DNA from: Xiphydria camelus
Taxonomy: Eukaryota > Arthropoda > Insecta > Hymenoptera > Xiphydriidae
Assembly (NCBI GenBank): GCA_963678675.1
Contig: OY783198.1
Span: forward strand, 20,694,684-20,758,683
Length of the DNA: 64,000 nt
Reading direction: 5' to 3'
Positions 24,744 to 38,487 of the stretch are shown one piece after another; position 1 is the first letter of the stretch, and every line of letters begins with the position of its first letter. The position numbers were made by a program, and so were the translations under genes. The notes beneath the pieces are model-generated. The model made no database searches, was not told the DNA's origin, and saw only the letters and a program-made list of their open reading frames with translations.

Positions 24744-24876
24744 TCCAGAATTCGATTCCAGAGATTTCGATTTTTGCGAAAAATCTAAGGGGTATGCCTT
24801 AGATTTTTTGCAAAAATCGAAATGTCTGGAATCGAATTCTCGACCATCCTATCTTATGTATTTTTTCGCGCTGATT
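24711..24876. repeat. J palindrome 8 (J-L)
   Basis: Standard J palindrome. Unlike most J-L units it is preceded by a K unit (24451) and not by E; the copy at 46917 is the same. Confidence 0.95.
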
Positions 24877-27800
24877 ACGAAAATGATATATTTATTGAGG
24901 AAATCTCAACGGAACACCGAGATATCGATGATTTCTTGCGGAAAAAAATATTTCTTTATACACAAAATCTGCGTTATTTCATATTTCCTTTGAGATCTCG
25001 ACCAAATAACCGTGCTTTTCGGAATCAGCGTAAAAAAATACATCGGATAGGGTGGTCGAGATTCCAATTCCGAAGATTTTCATTTTTCGAAAAAATTGAC
25101 AATTTCTGTAAGGTCGGGACCTTACAGAAAATGCGATTTTTCGCAAAAATCGAAATCTCTGGAATCGAATTCTCGACCATCCTATCTTATGTATTTTTTC
25201 GCGCTGATTACGAAAATGATATATTTATTGAGGAAATCTCAACGGAACACCGAGGTATCGATGATTTCTTGCGGAAAAAAAAATTTCTTTATACACAAAA
25301 TCAGCGTTATTTCATATTTCCTTTGAGATCTCGACCAAATAACCGTGCTTTTCGGAATCAGCGTAAAAAAATACATCGGATAGGGTGGTCGAGATTCCAA
25401 TTCCGAAGATTTTCATTTTTCGAAAAAATTGACAATTTCTGTAAGGTCGGGACCTTACAGAAAATGCGATTTTTCGCAAAAATCGAAATCTCTGGAATCG
25501 AATTCTCGACCATCCTATCTTATGTATTTTTTTACGCTGACTACGAAAATGATATATTTATTGAGGAAATCTCAACGGAACACCGAGATATCGATGATTT
25601 CTTGCGGAAAAAAATATTTCTTTATACACAAAATCTGCGTTATTTCATATTTCCTTTGAGATCTCGACCAAATAACCGTGCTTTTCGGAATCAGCGTAAA
25701 AAAATACATCGGATAGGGTGGTCGAGATTCCAATTCCGAAGATTTTCATTTTTCGAAAAAATTGACAATTTCTGTAAGGTCGGGACCTTACAGAAAATGC
25801 GATTTTTCGCAAAAATCGAAATCTCTGGAATCGAATTCTCGACCATCCTATCTTATGTATTTTTTCGCGCTGATTACGAAAATGATATATTTATTGAGGA
25901 AATCTCAACGGAACACCGAGATATCGATGATTTCTTGCGGAAAAAAAAATTTCTTTATACACAAAATCAGCGTTATTTCATATTTCCTTTGAGATCTCGA
26001 CCAAATAACCGTGCTTTTCGGAATCAGCGTAAAAAAATACATCGGATAGGGTGGTCGAGATTCCAATTCCGAAGATTTTCATTTTTCGAAAAAATTGACA
26101 ATTTCTGTAAGGTCGGGACCTTACAGAAAATGCGATTTTTCGCAAAAATCGAAATCTCTGGAATCGAATTCTCGACCATCCTATCTTATGTATTTTTTCG
26201 CGCTGATTACGAAAATGATATATTTATTGAGGAAATCTCAACGGAACACCGAGATATCGATGATTTCTTGCGGAAAAAAAAATTTCTTTATACACAAAAT
26301 CAGCGTTATTTCATATTTCCTTTGAGATCTCGACCAAATAACCGTGCTTTTCGGAATCAGCGTAAAAAAATACATCGGATAGGGTGGTCGAGATTCCAAT
26401 TCCGAAGATTTTCATTTTTCGAAAAAATTGACAATTTCTGTAAGGTCGGGACCTTACAGAAAATGCGATTTTTCGCAAAAATCGAAATCTCTGGAATCGA
26501 ATTCTCGACCATCCTATCTTATGTATTTTTTTACGCTGACTACGAAAATGATATATTTATTGAGGAAATCTCAACGGAACACCGAGATATCGATGATTTC
26601 TTGCGGAAAAAAATATTTCTTTATACACAAAATCTGCGTTATTTCATATTTCCTTTGAGATCTCGACCAAATAACCGTGCTTTTCGGAATCAGCGTAAAA
26701 AAATACATCGGATAGGGTGGTCGAGATTCCAATTCCGAAGATTTTCATTTTTCGAAAAAATTGACAATTTCTGTAAGGTCGGGACCTTACAGAAAATGCG
26801 ATTTTTCGCAAAAATCGAAATCTCTGGAATCGAATTCTCGACCATCCTATCTTATGTATTTTTTCGCGCTGATTACGAAAATGATATATTTATTGAGGAA
26901 ATCTCAACGGAACACCGAGATATCGATGATTTCTTGCGGAAAAAAAAATTTCTTTATACACAAAATCAGCGTTATTTCATATTTCCTTTGAGATCTCGAC
27001 CAAATAACCGTGCTTTTCGGAATCAGCGTAAAAAAATACATCGGATAGGGTGGTCGAGATTCCAATTCCGAAGATTTTCATTTTTCGAAAAAATTGACAA
27101 TTTCTGTAAGGTCGGGACCTTACAGAAAATGCGATTTTTCGCAAAAATCGAAATCTCTGGAATCGAATTCTCGACCATCATATCTTATGTATTTTTTCGC
27201 GCTGATTACGAAAATGATATATTTATTGAGGAAATCTCAACGGAACACCGAGATATCGATGATTTCTTGCGGAAAAAAATATTTCTTTATACACAAAATC
27301 AGCGTTATTTCATATTTCCTTTGAGATCTCGACCAAATAACCGTGCTTTTCGGAATCAGCGTAAAAAAATACATCGGATAGGGTGGTCGAGATTCCAATT
27401 CCGAAGATTTTCATTTTTCGAAAAAATTGACAATTTCTGTAAGGTCGGGACCTTACAGAAAATGCGATTTTTCGCAAAAATCGAAATCTCTGGAATCGAA
27501 TTCTCGACCATCCTATCTTATGTATTTTTTCGCGCTGATTACGAAAATGATATATTTATTGAGGAAATCTCAACGGAACACCGAGATATCGATGATTTCT
27601 GGCGGAAAAAAAAATTTCTTTATACACAAAATCAGCGTTATTTCATATTTCCTTTGAGATCTCGACCAAATAACCGTGCTTTTCGGAATCAGCGTAAAAA
27701 AATACATCGGATAGGGTGGTCTAGATTCCAATTCCGAAGATTTTCATTTTTCGAAAAAATTGACAATTTCTGTAAGGTCGGGACCTTACAGAAAATGCGA

Positions 27801-28052
27801 TTTTTCGCAAAAATCGAAATCTCTGGAATCGAATTCTCGACCATCATATCTTATGTATTTTTTCGCGCTGATTACGAAAATGATATATTTATTGAGGAAA
27901 TCTCAACGGAACACCGAGATATCGATGATTTCTTGCGGAAAAAAATATTTCTTTATACACAAAATCAGCGTTATTTCATATTTCCTTTGAGATCTCGACC
28001 AAATAACCGTGCTTTTCGGAATCAGCGTAAAAAAATACATAAGATAGGGTGA
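24744..28052 (+). repeat. 10-mer block, copy 3: J-L, V, T, A, A, T, A, K, G, K
   Basis: Same unit order and marks as the block at 12840. Confidence 0.92.
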
Positions 28053-28185
28053 TCCAGAATTCGATTCCAGAGATTTCGATTTTTGCGAAAAATCTAAGGG
28101 GTATGCCTTAGATTTTTTGCAAAAATCGAAATGTCTGGAATCGAATTCTCGACCATCCTATCTTATGTATTTTTTCGCGCTGATT
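28020..28185. repeat. J palindrome 9 (J-Q)
   Basis: Standard J palindrome, preceded by K; it opens the 31-unit block. Confidence 0.95.
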
Positions 28186-31100
28186 ACGAAAATGATATAT
28201 TTATTGAGGAAATCTCAACGGAACACCGAGATATCGATGATTTCTTGCGGAAAAAAATATTTCTTTATACACAAAATCAGCGTTATTTCATATTTCCTTT
28301 GAGATCTCGACCAAATAACCGTGCTTTTCGGAATCAGCGTAAAAAAATACATCGGATAGGGTGGTCGAGATTCCAATTCCGAAGATTTTCATTTTTCGAA
28401 AAAATTGACAATTTCTGTAAGGTCGGGACCTTACAGAAAATGCGATTTTTCGCAAAAATCGAAATCTCTGGAATCGAATTCTCGACCATCCTATCTTATG
28501 TATTTTTTCGCGCTGATTACGAAAATGATATATTTATTGAGGAAATCTCAACGGAACACCGAGATATCGATGATTTCTTGCGGAAAAAAAAATTTCTTTA
28601 TACACAAAATCAGCGTTATTTCATATTTCCTTTGAGATTTCGACCAAATAACCGTGCTTTTCGGAATCAGCGTAAAAAAATACATCGGATAGGGTGGTCG
28701 AGATTCCAATTCCGAAGATTTTCATTTTTCGAAAAAATTGACAATTTCTGTAAGGTCGGGACCTTACAGAAAATGCGATTTTTCGCAAAAATCGAAATCT
28801 CTGGAATCGAATTCTCGACCATCCTATCTTATGTATTTTTTCGCGCTGATTACGAAAATGATATATTTATTGAGGAAATCTCAACGGAACACCGAGATAT
28901 CGATGATTTCTTGCGGAAAAAAAAATTTCTTTATACACAAAATCAGCGTTATTTCATATTTCCTTTGAGATCTCGACCAAATAACCGTGCTTTTCGGAAT
29001 CAGCGTAAAAAAATACATCGGATAGGGTGGTCGAGATTCCAATTCCGAAGATTTTCATTTTTCGAAAAAATTGACAATTTCTGTAAGGTCGGGACCTTAC
29101 AGAAAATGCGATTTTTCGCAAAAATCGAAATCTCTGGAATCGAATTCTCGACCATCCTATCTTATGTATTTTTTTACGCTGACTACGAAAATGATATATT
29201 TATTGAGGAAATCTCAACGGAACACCGAGATATCGATGATTTCTTGCGGAAAAAAATATTTCTTTATACACAAAATCTGCGTTATTTCATATTTCCTTTG
29301 AGATCTCGACCAAATAACCGTGCTTTTCGGAATCAGCGTAAAAAAATACATCGGATAGGGTGGTCGAGATTCCAATTCCGAAGATTTTCATTTTTCGAAA
29401 AAATTGACAATTTCTGTAAGGTCGGGACCTTACAGAAAATGCGATTTTTCGCAAAAATCGAAATCTCTGGAATCGAATTCTCGACCATCCTATCTTATGT
29501 ATTTTTTCGCGCTGATTACGAAAATGATATATTTATTGAGGAAATCTCAACGGAACACCGAGATATCGATGATTTCTTGCGGAAAAAAAAATTTCTTTAT
29601 ACACAAAATCAGCGTTATTTCATATTTCCTTTGAGATCTCGACCAAATAACCGTGCTTTTCGGAATCAGCGTAAAAAAATACATCGGATAGGGTGGTCGA
29701 GATTCCAATTCCGAAGATTTTCATTTTTCGAAAAAATTGACAATTTCTGTAAGGTCGGGACCTTACAGAAAATGCGATTTTTCGCAAAAATCGAAATCTC
29801 TGGAATCGAATTCTCGACCATCCTATCTTATGTATTTTTTCGCGCTGATTACGAAAATGATATATTTATTGAGGAAATCTCAACGGAACACCGAGATATC
29901 GATGATTTCTTGCGGAAAAAAAAATTTCTTTATACACAAAATCAGCGTTATTTCATATTTCCTTTGAGATCTCGACCAAATAACCGTGCTTTTCGGAATC
30001 AGCGTAAAAAAATACATCGGATAGGGTGGTCGAGATTCCAATTCCGAAGATTTTCATTTTTCGAAAAAATTGACAATTTCTGTAAGGTCGGGACCTTACA
30101 GAAAATGCGATTTTTCGCAAAAATCGAAATCTCTGGAATCGAATTCTCGACCATCCTATCTTATGTATTTTTTCGCGCTGATTACGAAAATGATATATTT
30201 ATTGAGGAAATCTCAACGGAACACCGAGATATCGATGATTTCTTGCGGAAAAAAAAATTTCTTTATACACAAAATCAGCGTTATTTCATATTTCCTTTGA
30301 GATCTCGACCAAATAACCGTGCTTTTCGGAATCAGCGTAAAAAAATACATCGGATAGGGTGGTCGAGATTCCAATTCCGAAGATTTTCATTTTTCGAAAA
30401 AATTGACAATTTCTGTAAGGTCGGGACCTTACAGAAAATGCGATTTTTCGCAAAAATCGAAATCTCTGGAATCGAATTCTCGACCATCCTATCTTATGTA
30501 TTTTTTTACGCTGACTACGAAAATGATATATTTATTGAGGAAATCTCAACGGAACACCGAGATATCGATGATTTCTTGCGGAAAAAAATATTTCTTTATA
30601 CACAAAATCTGCGTTATTTCATATTTCCTTTGAGATCTCGACCAAATAACCGTGCTTTTCGGAATCAGCGTAAAAAAATACATCGGATAGGGTGGTCGAG
30701 ATTCCAATTCCGAAGATTTTCATTTTTCGAAAAAATTGACAATTTCTGTAAGGTCGGGACCTTACAGAAAATGCGATTTTTCGCAAAAATCGAAATCTCT
30801 GGAATCGAATTCTCGACCATCCTATCTTATGTATTTTTTCGCGCTGATTACGAAAATGATATATTTATTGAGGAAATCTCAACGGAACACCGAGATATCG
30901 ATGATTTCTTGCGGAAAAAAAAATTTCTTTATACACAAAATCAGCGTTATTTCATATTTCCTTTGAGATCTCGACCAAATAACCGTGCTTTTCGGAATCA
31001 GCGTAAAAAAATACATCGGATAGGGTGGTCGAGATTCCAATTCCGAAGATTTTCATTTTTCGAAAAAATTGACAATTTCTGTAAGGTCGGGACCTTACAG

Positions 31101-33742
31101 AAAATGCGATTTTTCGCAAAAATCGAAATCTCTGGAATCGAATTCTCGACCATCCTATCTTATGTATTTTTTCGCGCTGATTACGAAAATGATATATTTA
31201 TTGAGGAAATCTCAACGGAACACCGAGATATCGATGATTTCTTGCGGAAAAAAAAATTTCTTTATACACAAAATCAGCGTTATTTCATATTTCCTTTGAG
31301 ATCTCGACCAAATAACCGTGCTTTTCGGAATCAGCGTAAAAAAATACATCGGATAGGGTGGTCGAGATTCCAATTCCGAAGATTTTCATTTTTCGAAAAA
31401 ATTGACAATTTCTGTAAGGTCGGGACCTTACAGAAAATGCGATTTTTCGCAAAAATCGAAATCTCTGGAATCGAATTCTCGACCATCCTATCTTATGTAT
31501 TTTTTTACGCTGACTACGAAAATGATATATTTATTGAGGAAATCTCAACGGAACACCGAGATATCGATGATTTCTTGCGGAAAAAAATATTTCTTTATAC
31601 ACAAAATCTGCGTTATTTCATATTTCCTTTGAGATCTCGACCAAATAACCGTGCTTTTCGGAATCAGCGTAAAAAAATACATCGGATAGGGTGGTCGAGA
31701 TTCCAATTCCGAAGATTTTCATTTTTCGAAAAAATTGACAATTTCTGTAAGGTCGGGACCTTACAGAAAATGCGATTTTTCGCAAAAATCGAAATCTCTG
31801 GAATCGAATTCTCGACCATCCTATCTTATGTATTTTTTCGCGCTGATTACGAAAATGATATATTTATTGAGGAAATCTCAACGGAACACCGAGATATCGA
31901 TGATTTCTTGCGGAAAAAAAAATTTCTTTATACACAAAATCAGCGTTATTTCATATTTCCTTTGAGATCTCGACCAAATAACCGTGCTTTTCGGAATCAG
32001 CGTAAAAAAATACATCGGATAGGGTGGTCGAGATTCCAATTCCGAAGATTTTCATTTTTCGAAAAAATTGACAATTTCTGTAAGGTCGGGACCTTACAGA
32101 AAATGCGATTTTTCGCAAAAATCGAAATCTCTGGAATCGAATTCTCGACCATCCTATCTTATGTATTTTTTCGCGCTGATTACGAAAATGATATATTTAT
32201 TGAGGAAATCTCAACGGAACACCGAGATATCGATGATTTCTTGCGGAAAAAAAAATTTCTTTATACACAAAATCAGCGTTATTTCATATTTCCTTTGAGA
32301 TCTCGACCAAATAACCGTGCTTTTCGGAATCAGCGTAAAAAAATACATCGGATAGGGTGGTCGAGATTCCAATTCCGAAGATTTTCATTTTTCGAAAAAA
32401 TTGACAATTTCTGTAAGGTCGGGACCTTACAGAAAATGCGATTTTTCGCAAAAATCGAAATCTCTGGAATCGAATTCTCGACCATCCTATCTTATGTATT
32501 TTTTCGCGCTGATTACGAAAATGATATATTTATTGAGGAAATCTCAACGGAACACCGAGATATCGATGATTTCTTGCGGAAAAAAAAATTTCTTTATACA
32601 CAAAATCAGCGTTATTTCATATTTCCTTTGAGATCTCGACCAAATAACCGTGCTTTTCGGAATCAGCGTAAAAAAATACATCGGATAGGGTGGTCGAGAT
32701 TCCAATTCCGAAGATTTTCATTTTTCGAAAAAATTGACAATTTCTGTAAGGTCGGGACCTTACAGAAAATGCGATTTTTCGCAAAAATCGAAATCTCTGG
32801 AATCGAATTCTCGACCATCCTATCTTATGTATTTTTTTACGCTGACTACGAAAATGATATATTTATTGAGGAAATCTCAACGGAACACCGAGATATCGAT
32901 GATTTCTTGCGGAAAAAAATATTTCTTTATACACAAAATCTGCGTTATTTCATATTTCCTTTGAGATCTCGACCAAATAACCGTGCTTTTCGGAATCAGC
33001 GTAAAAAAATACATCGGATAGGGTGGTCGAGATTCCAATTCCGAAGATTTTCATTTTTCGAAAAAATTGACAATTTCTGTAAGGTCGGGACCTTACAGAA
33101 AATGCGATTTTTCGCAAAAATCGAAATCTCTGGAATCGAATTCTCGACCATCCTATCTTATGTATTTTTTCGCGCTGATTACGAAAATGATATATTTATT
33201 GAGGAAATCTCAACGGAACACCGAGATATCGATGATTTCTTGCGGAAAAAAAAATTTCTTTATACACAAAATCAGCGTTATTTCATATTTCCTTTGAGAT
33301 CTCGACCAAATAACCGTGCTTTTCGGAATCAGCGTAAAAAAATACATCGGATAGGGTGGTCGAGATTCCAATTCCGAAGATTTTCATTTTTCGAAAAAAT
33401 TGACAATTTCTGTAAGGTCGGGACCTTACAGAAAATGCGATTTTTCGCAAAAATCGAAATCTCTGGAATCGAATTCTCGACCATCCTATCTTATGTATTT
33501 TTTTACGCTGACTACGAAAATGATATATTTATTGAGGAAATCTCAACGGAACACCGAGATATCGATGATTTCTTGCGGAAAAAAATATTTCTTTATACAC
33601 AAAATCTGCGTTATTTCATATTTCCTTTGAGATCTCGACCAAATAACCGTGCTTTTCGGAATCAGCGTAAAAAAATACATCGGATAGGGTGGTCGAGATT
33701 CCAATTCCGAAGATTTTCATTTTTCGAAAAAATTGACAATTT

Positions 33743-33764
33743 CTGTAAGGTCCCGACCTTACAG
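33743..33764. repeat. R-type core: centre GG replaced by CC
   Basis: The centre at 33753-33754 is CC. Its copy one super-repeat later is at 55959-55960. Confidence 0.95.
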
Positions 33765-35331
33765 AAAATGCGATTTTTCGCAAAAATCGAAATCTCTGGA
33801 ATCGAATTCTCGACCATCCTATCTTATGTATTTTTTCGCGCTGATTACGAAAATGATATATTTATTGAGGAAATCTCAACGGAACACCGAGATATCGATG
33901 ATTTCTTGCGGAAAAAAAAATTTCTTTATACACAAAATCAGCGTTATTTCATATTTCCTTTGAGATCTCGACCAAATAACCGTGCTTTTCGGAATCAGCG
34001 TAAAAAAATACATCGGATAGGGTGGTCGAGATTCCAATTCCGAAGATTTTCATTTTTCGAAAAAATTGACAATTTCTGTAAGGTCGGGACCTTACAGAAA
34101 ATGCGATTTTTCGCAAAAATCGAAATCTCTGGAATCGAATTCTCGACCATCCTATCTTATGTATTTTTTCGCGCTGATTACGAAAATGATATATTTATTG
34201 AGGAAATCTCAACGGAACACCGAGATATCGATGATTTCTTGCGGAAAAAAAAATTTCTTTATACACAAAATCAGCGTTATTTCATATTTCCTTTGAGATC
34301 TCGACCAAATAACCGTGCTTTTCGGAATCAGCGTAAAAAAATACATCGGATAGGGTGGTCGAGATTCCAATTCCGAAGATTTTCATTTTTCGAAAAAATT
34401 GACAATTTCTGTAAGGTCGGGACCTTACAGAAAATGCGATTTTTCGCAAAAATCGAAATCTCTGGAATCGAATTCTCGACCATCCTATCTTATGTATTTT
34501 TTCGCGCTGATTACGAAAATGATATATTTATTGAGGAAATCTCAACGGAACACCGAGATATCGATGATTTCTTGCGGAAAAAAAAATTTCTTTATACACA
34601 AAATCAGCGTTATTTCATATTTCCTTTGAGATCTCGACCAAATAACCGTGCTTTTCGGAATCAGCGTAAAAAAATACATCGGATAGGGTGGTCGAGATTC
34701 CAATTCCGAAGATTTTCATTTTTCGAAAAAATTGACAATTTCTGTAAGGTCGGGACCTTACAGAAAATGCGATTTTTCGCAAAAATCGAAATCTCTGGAA
34801 TCGAATTCTCGACCATCCTATCTTATGTATTTTTTTACGCTGACTACGAAAATGATATATTTATTGAGGAAATCTCAACGGAACACCGAGATATCGATGA
34901 TTTCTTGCGGAAAAAAATATTTCTTTATACACAAAATCTGCGTTATTTCATATTTCCTTTGAGATCTCGACCAAATAACCGTGCTTTTCGGAATCAGCGT
35001 AAAAAAATACATCGGATAGGGTGGTCGAGATTCCAATTCCGAAGATTTTCATTTTTCGAAAAAATTGACAATTTCTGTAAGGTCGGGACCTTACAGAAAA
35101 TGCGATTTTTCGCAAAAATCGAAATCTCTGGAATCGAATTCTCGACCATCCTATCTTATGTATTTTTTCGCGCTGATTACGAAAATGATATATTTATTGA
35201 GGAAATCTCAACGGAACACCGAGATATCGATGATTTCTTGCGGAAAAAAAAATTTCTTTATACACAAAATCAGCGTTATTTCATATTTCCTTTGAGATTT
35301 CGACCAAATAACCGTGCTTTTCGGAATCAGC

Positions 35332-35333
35332 TA
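35332..35333. other. GT-to-TA dinucleotide change (landmark)
   Basis: CAGCGTAAAA reads CAGCTAAAAA here. It is seen only here and at 57538-57539, exactly 22,206 bp apart, so it serves as a landmark for the super-repeat. Confidence 0.9.
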
Positions 35334-38321
35334 AAAAAAATACATCGGATAGGGTGGTCGAGATTCCAATTCCGAAGATTTTCATTTTTCGAAAAAATTG
35401 ACAATTTCTGTAAGGTCGGGACCTTACAGAAAATGCGATTTTTCGCAAAAATCGAAATCTCTGGAATCGAATTCTCGACCATCCTATCTTATGTATTTTT
35501 TCGCGCTGATTACGAAAATGATATATTTATTGAGGAAATCTCAACGGAACACCGAGATATCGATGATTTCTTGCGGAAAAAAAAATTTCTTTATACACAA
35601 AATCAGCGTTATTTCATATTTCCTTTGAGATCTCGACCAAATAACCGTGCTTTTCGGAATCAGCGTAAAAAAATACATCGGATAGGGTGGTCGAGATTCC
35701 AATTCCGAAGATTTTCATTTTTCGAAAAAATTGACAATTTCTGTAAGGTCGGGACCTTACAGAAAATGCGATTTTTCGCAAAAATCGAAATCTCTGGAAT
35801 CGAATTCTCGACCATCCTATCTTATGTATTTTTTTACGCTGACTACGAAAATGATATATTTATTGAGGAAATCTCAACGGAACACCGAGATATCGATGAT
35901 TTCTTGCGGAAAAAAATATTTCTTTATACACAAAATCTGCGTTATTTCATATTTCCTTTGAGATCTCGACCAAATAACCGTGCTTTTCGGAATCAGCGTA
36001 AAAAAATACATCGGATAGGGTGGTCGAGATTCCAATTCCGAAGATTTTCATTTTTCGAAAAAATTGACAATTTCTGTAAGGTCGGGACCTTACAGAAAAT
36101 GCGATTTTTCGCAAAAATCGAAATCTCTGGAATCGAATTCTCGACCATCCTATCTTATGTATTTTTTCGCGCTGATTACGAAAATGATATATTTATTGAG
36201 GAAATCTCAACGGAACACCGAGATATCGATGATTTCTTGCGGAAAAAAAAATTTCTTTATACACAAAATCAGCGTTATTTCATATTTCCTTTGAGATCTC
36301 GACCAAATAACCGTGCTTTTCGGAATCAGCGTAAAAAAATACATCGGATAGGGTGGTCGAGATTCCAATTCCGAAGATTTTCATTTTTCGAAAAAATTGA
36401 CAATTTCTGTAAGGTCGGGACCTTACAGAAAATGCGATTTTTCGCAAAAATCGAAATCTCTGGAATCGAATTCTCGACCATCCTATCTTATGTATTTTTT
36501 CGCGCTGATTACGAAAATGATATATTTATTGAGGAAATCTCAACGGAACACCGAGATATCGATGATTTCTTGCGGAAAAAAAAATTTCTTTATACACAAA
36601 ATCAGCGTTATTTCATATTTCCTTTGAGATCTCGACCAAATAACCGTGCTTTTCGGAATCAGCGTAAAAAAATACATCGGATAGGGTGGTCGAGATTCCA
36701 ATTCCGAAGATTTTCATTTTTCGAAAAAATTGACAATTTCTGTAAGGTCGGGACCTTACAGAAAATGCGATTTTTCGCAAAAATCGAAATCTCTGGAATC
36801 GAATTCTCGACCATCCTATCTTATGTATTTTTTTACGCTGACTACGAAAATGATATATTTATTGAGGAAATCTCAACGGAACACCGAGATATCGATGATT
36901 TCTTGCGGAAAAAAATATTTCTTTATACACAAAATCTGCGTTATTTCATATTTCCTTTGAGATCTCGACCAAATAACCGTGCTTTTCGGAATCAGCGTAA
37001 AAAAATACATCGGATAGGGTGGTCGAGATTCCAATTCCGAAGATTTTCATTTTTCGAAAAAATTGACAATTTCTGTAAGGTCGGGACCTTACAGAAAATG
37101 CGATTTTTCGCAAAAATCGAAATCTCTGGAATCGAATTCTCGACCATCCTATCTTATGTATTTTTTCGCGCTGATTACGAAAATGATATATTTATTGAGG
37201 AAATCTCAACGGAACACCGAGATATCGATGATTTCTTGCGGAAAAAAAAATTTCTTTATACACAAAATCAGCGTTATTTCATATTTCCTTTGAGATCTCG
37301 ACCAAATAACCGTGCTTTTCGGAATCAGCGTAAAAAAATACATCGGATAGGGTGGTCGAGATTCCAATTCCGAAGATTTTCATTTTTCGAAAAAATTGAC
37401 AATTTCTGTAAGGTCGGGACCTTACAGAAAATGCGATTTTTCGCAAAAATCGAAATCTCTGGAATCGAATTCTCGACCATCATATCTTATGTATTTTTTC
37501 GCGCTGATTACGAAAATGATATATTTATTGAGGAAATCTCAACGGAACACCGAGATATCGATGATTTCTTGCGGAAAAAAATATTTCTTTATACACAAAA
37601 TCAGCGTTATTTCATATTTCCTTTGAGATCTCGACCAAATAACCGTGCTTTTCGGAATCAGCGTAAAAAAATACATCGGATAGGGTGGTCGAGATTCCAA
37701 TTCCGAAGATTTTCATTTTTCGAAAAAATTGACAATTTCTGTAAGGTCGGGACCTTACAGAAAATGCGATTTTTCGCAAAAATCGAAATCTCTGGAATCG
37801 AATTCTCGACCATCCTATCTTATGTATTTTTTCGCGCTGATTACGAAAATGATATATTTATTGAGGAAATCTCAACGGAACACCGAGATATCGATGATTT
37901 CTGGCGGAAAAAAAAATTTCTTTATACACAAAATCAGCGTTATTTCATATTTCCTTTGAGATCTCGACCAAATAACCGTGCTTTTCGGAATCAGCGTAAA
38001 AAAATACATCGGATAGGGTGGTCTAGATTCCAATTCCGAAGATTTTCATTTTTCGAAAAAATTGACAATTTCTGTAAGGTCGGGACCTTACAGAAAATGC
38101 GATTTTTCGCAAAAATCGAAATCTCTGGAATCGAATTCTCGACCATCATATCTTATGTATTTTTTCGCGCTGATTACGAAAATGATATATTTATTGAGGA
38201 AATCTCAACGGAACACCGAGATATCGATGATTTCTTGCGGAAAAAAATATTTCTTTATACACAAAATCAGCGTTATTTCATATTTCCTTTGAGATCTCGA
38301 CCAAATAACCGTGCTTTTCGG

Positions 38322-38487
38322 AATCAGCGTAAAAAAATACATAAGATAGGGTGATCCAGAATTCGATTCCAGAGATTTCGATTTTTGCGAAAAATCTAAG
38401 GGGTATGCCTTAGATTTTTTGCAAAAATCGAAATGTCTGGAATCGAATTCTCGACCATCCTATCTTATGTATTTTTTCGCGCTGATT
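38322..38487. repeat. J palindrome 10 (J-Q)
   Basis: Standard J palindrome at the junction between the two super-repeat copies, preceded by K. Confidence 0.95.

Larger units (their letters stand above)
16149..38354 (+). repeat. 22,206-bp super-repeat, copy 1
   Basis: Five consecutive J-led blocks of 10, 10, 6, 10 and 31 units (67 units; 62 x 333 + 5 x 312 = 22,206 bp). The same series follows directly at 38355. The lag of 22,206 bp also holds to the left, back to 13352: the end of the 31-unit block repeats the end of the 10-mer at 12840. Landmarks at the same lag include the CC core (33753 and 55959), the CAGCTAAA change (35332 and 57538) and all J units. Confidence 0.9.
28053..38354 (+). 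repeat. Long block, 31 units, copy 1
   Basis: 10,302 bp, equal to 30 x 333 + 312. Order after J-Q: A(F) A T, AAAT, AAT, AAAT, AT, RAAT, A(F) A T, AAT, A K G K. T units recur every 2 to 4 units, a looser 3-4-mer substructure. The unit at 35065 carries both F and a GT-to-TA change (35332-35333). The last nine units match the last nine of the block at 12840 except for V versus A at the first of them. Confidence 0.9.
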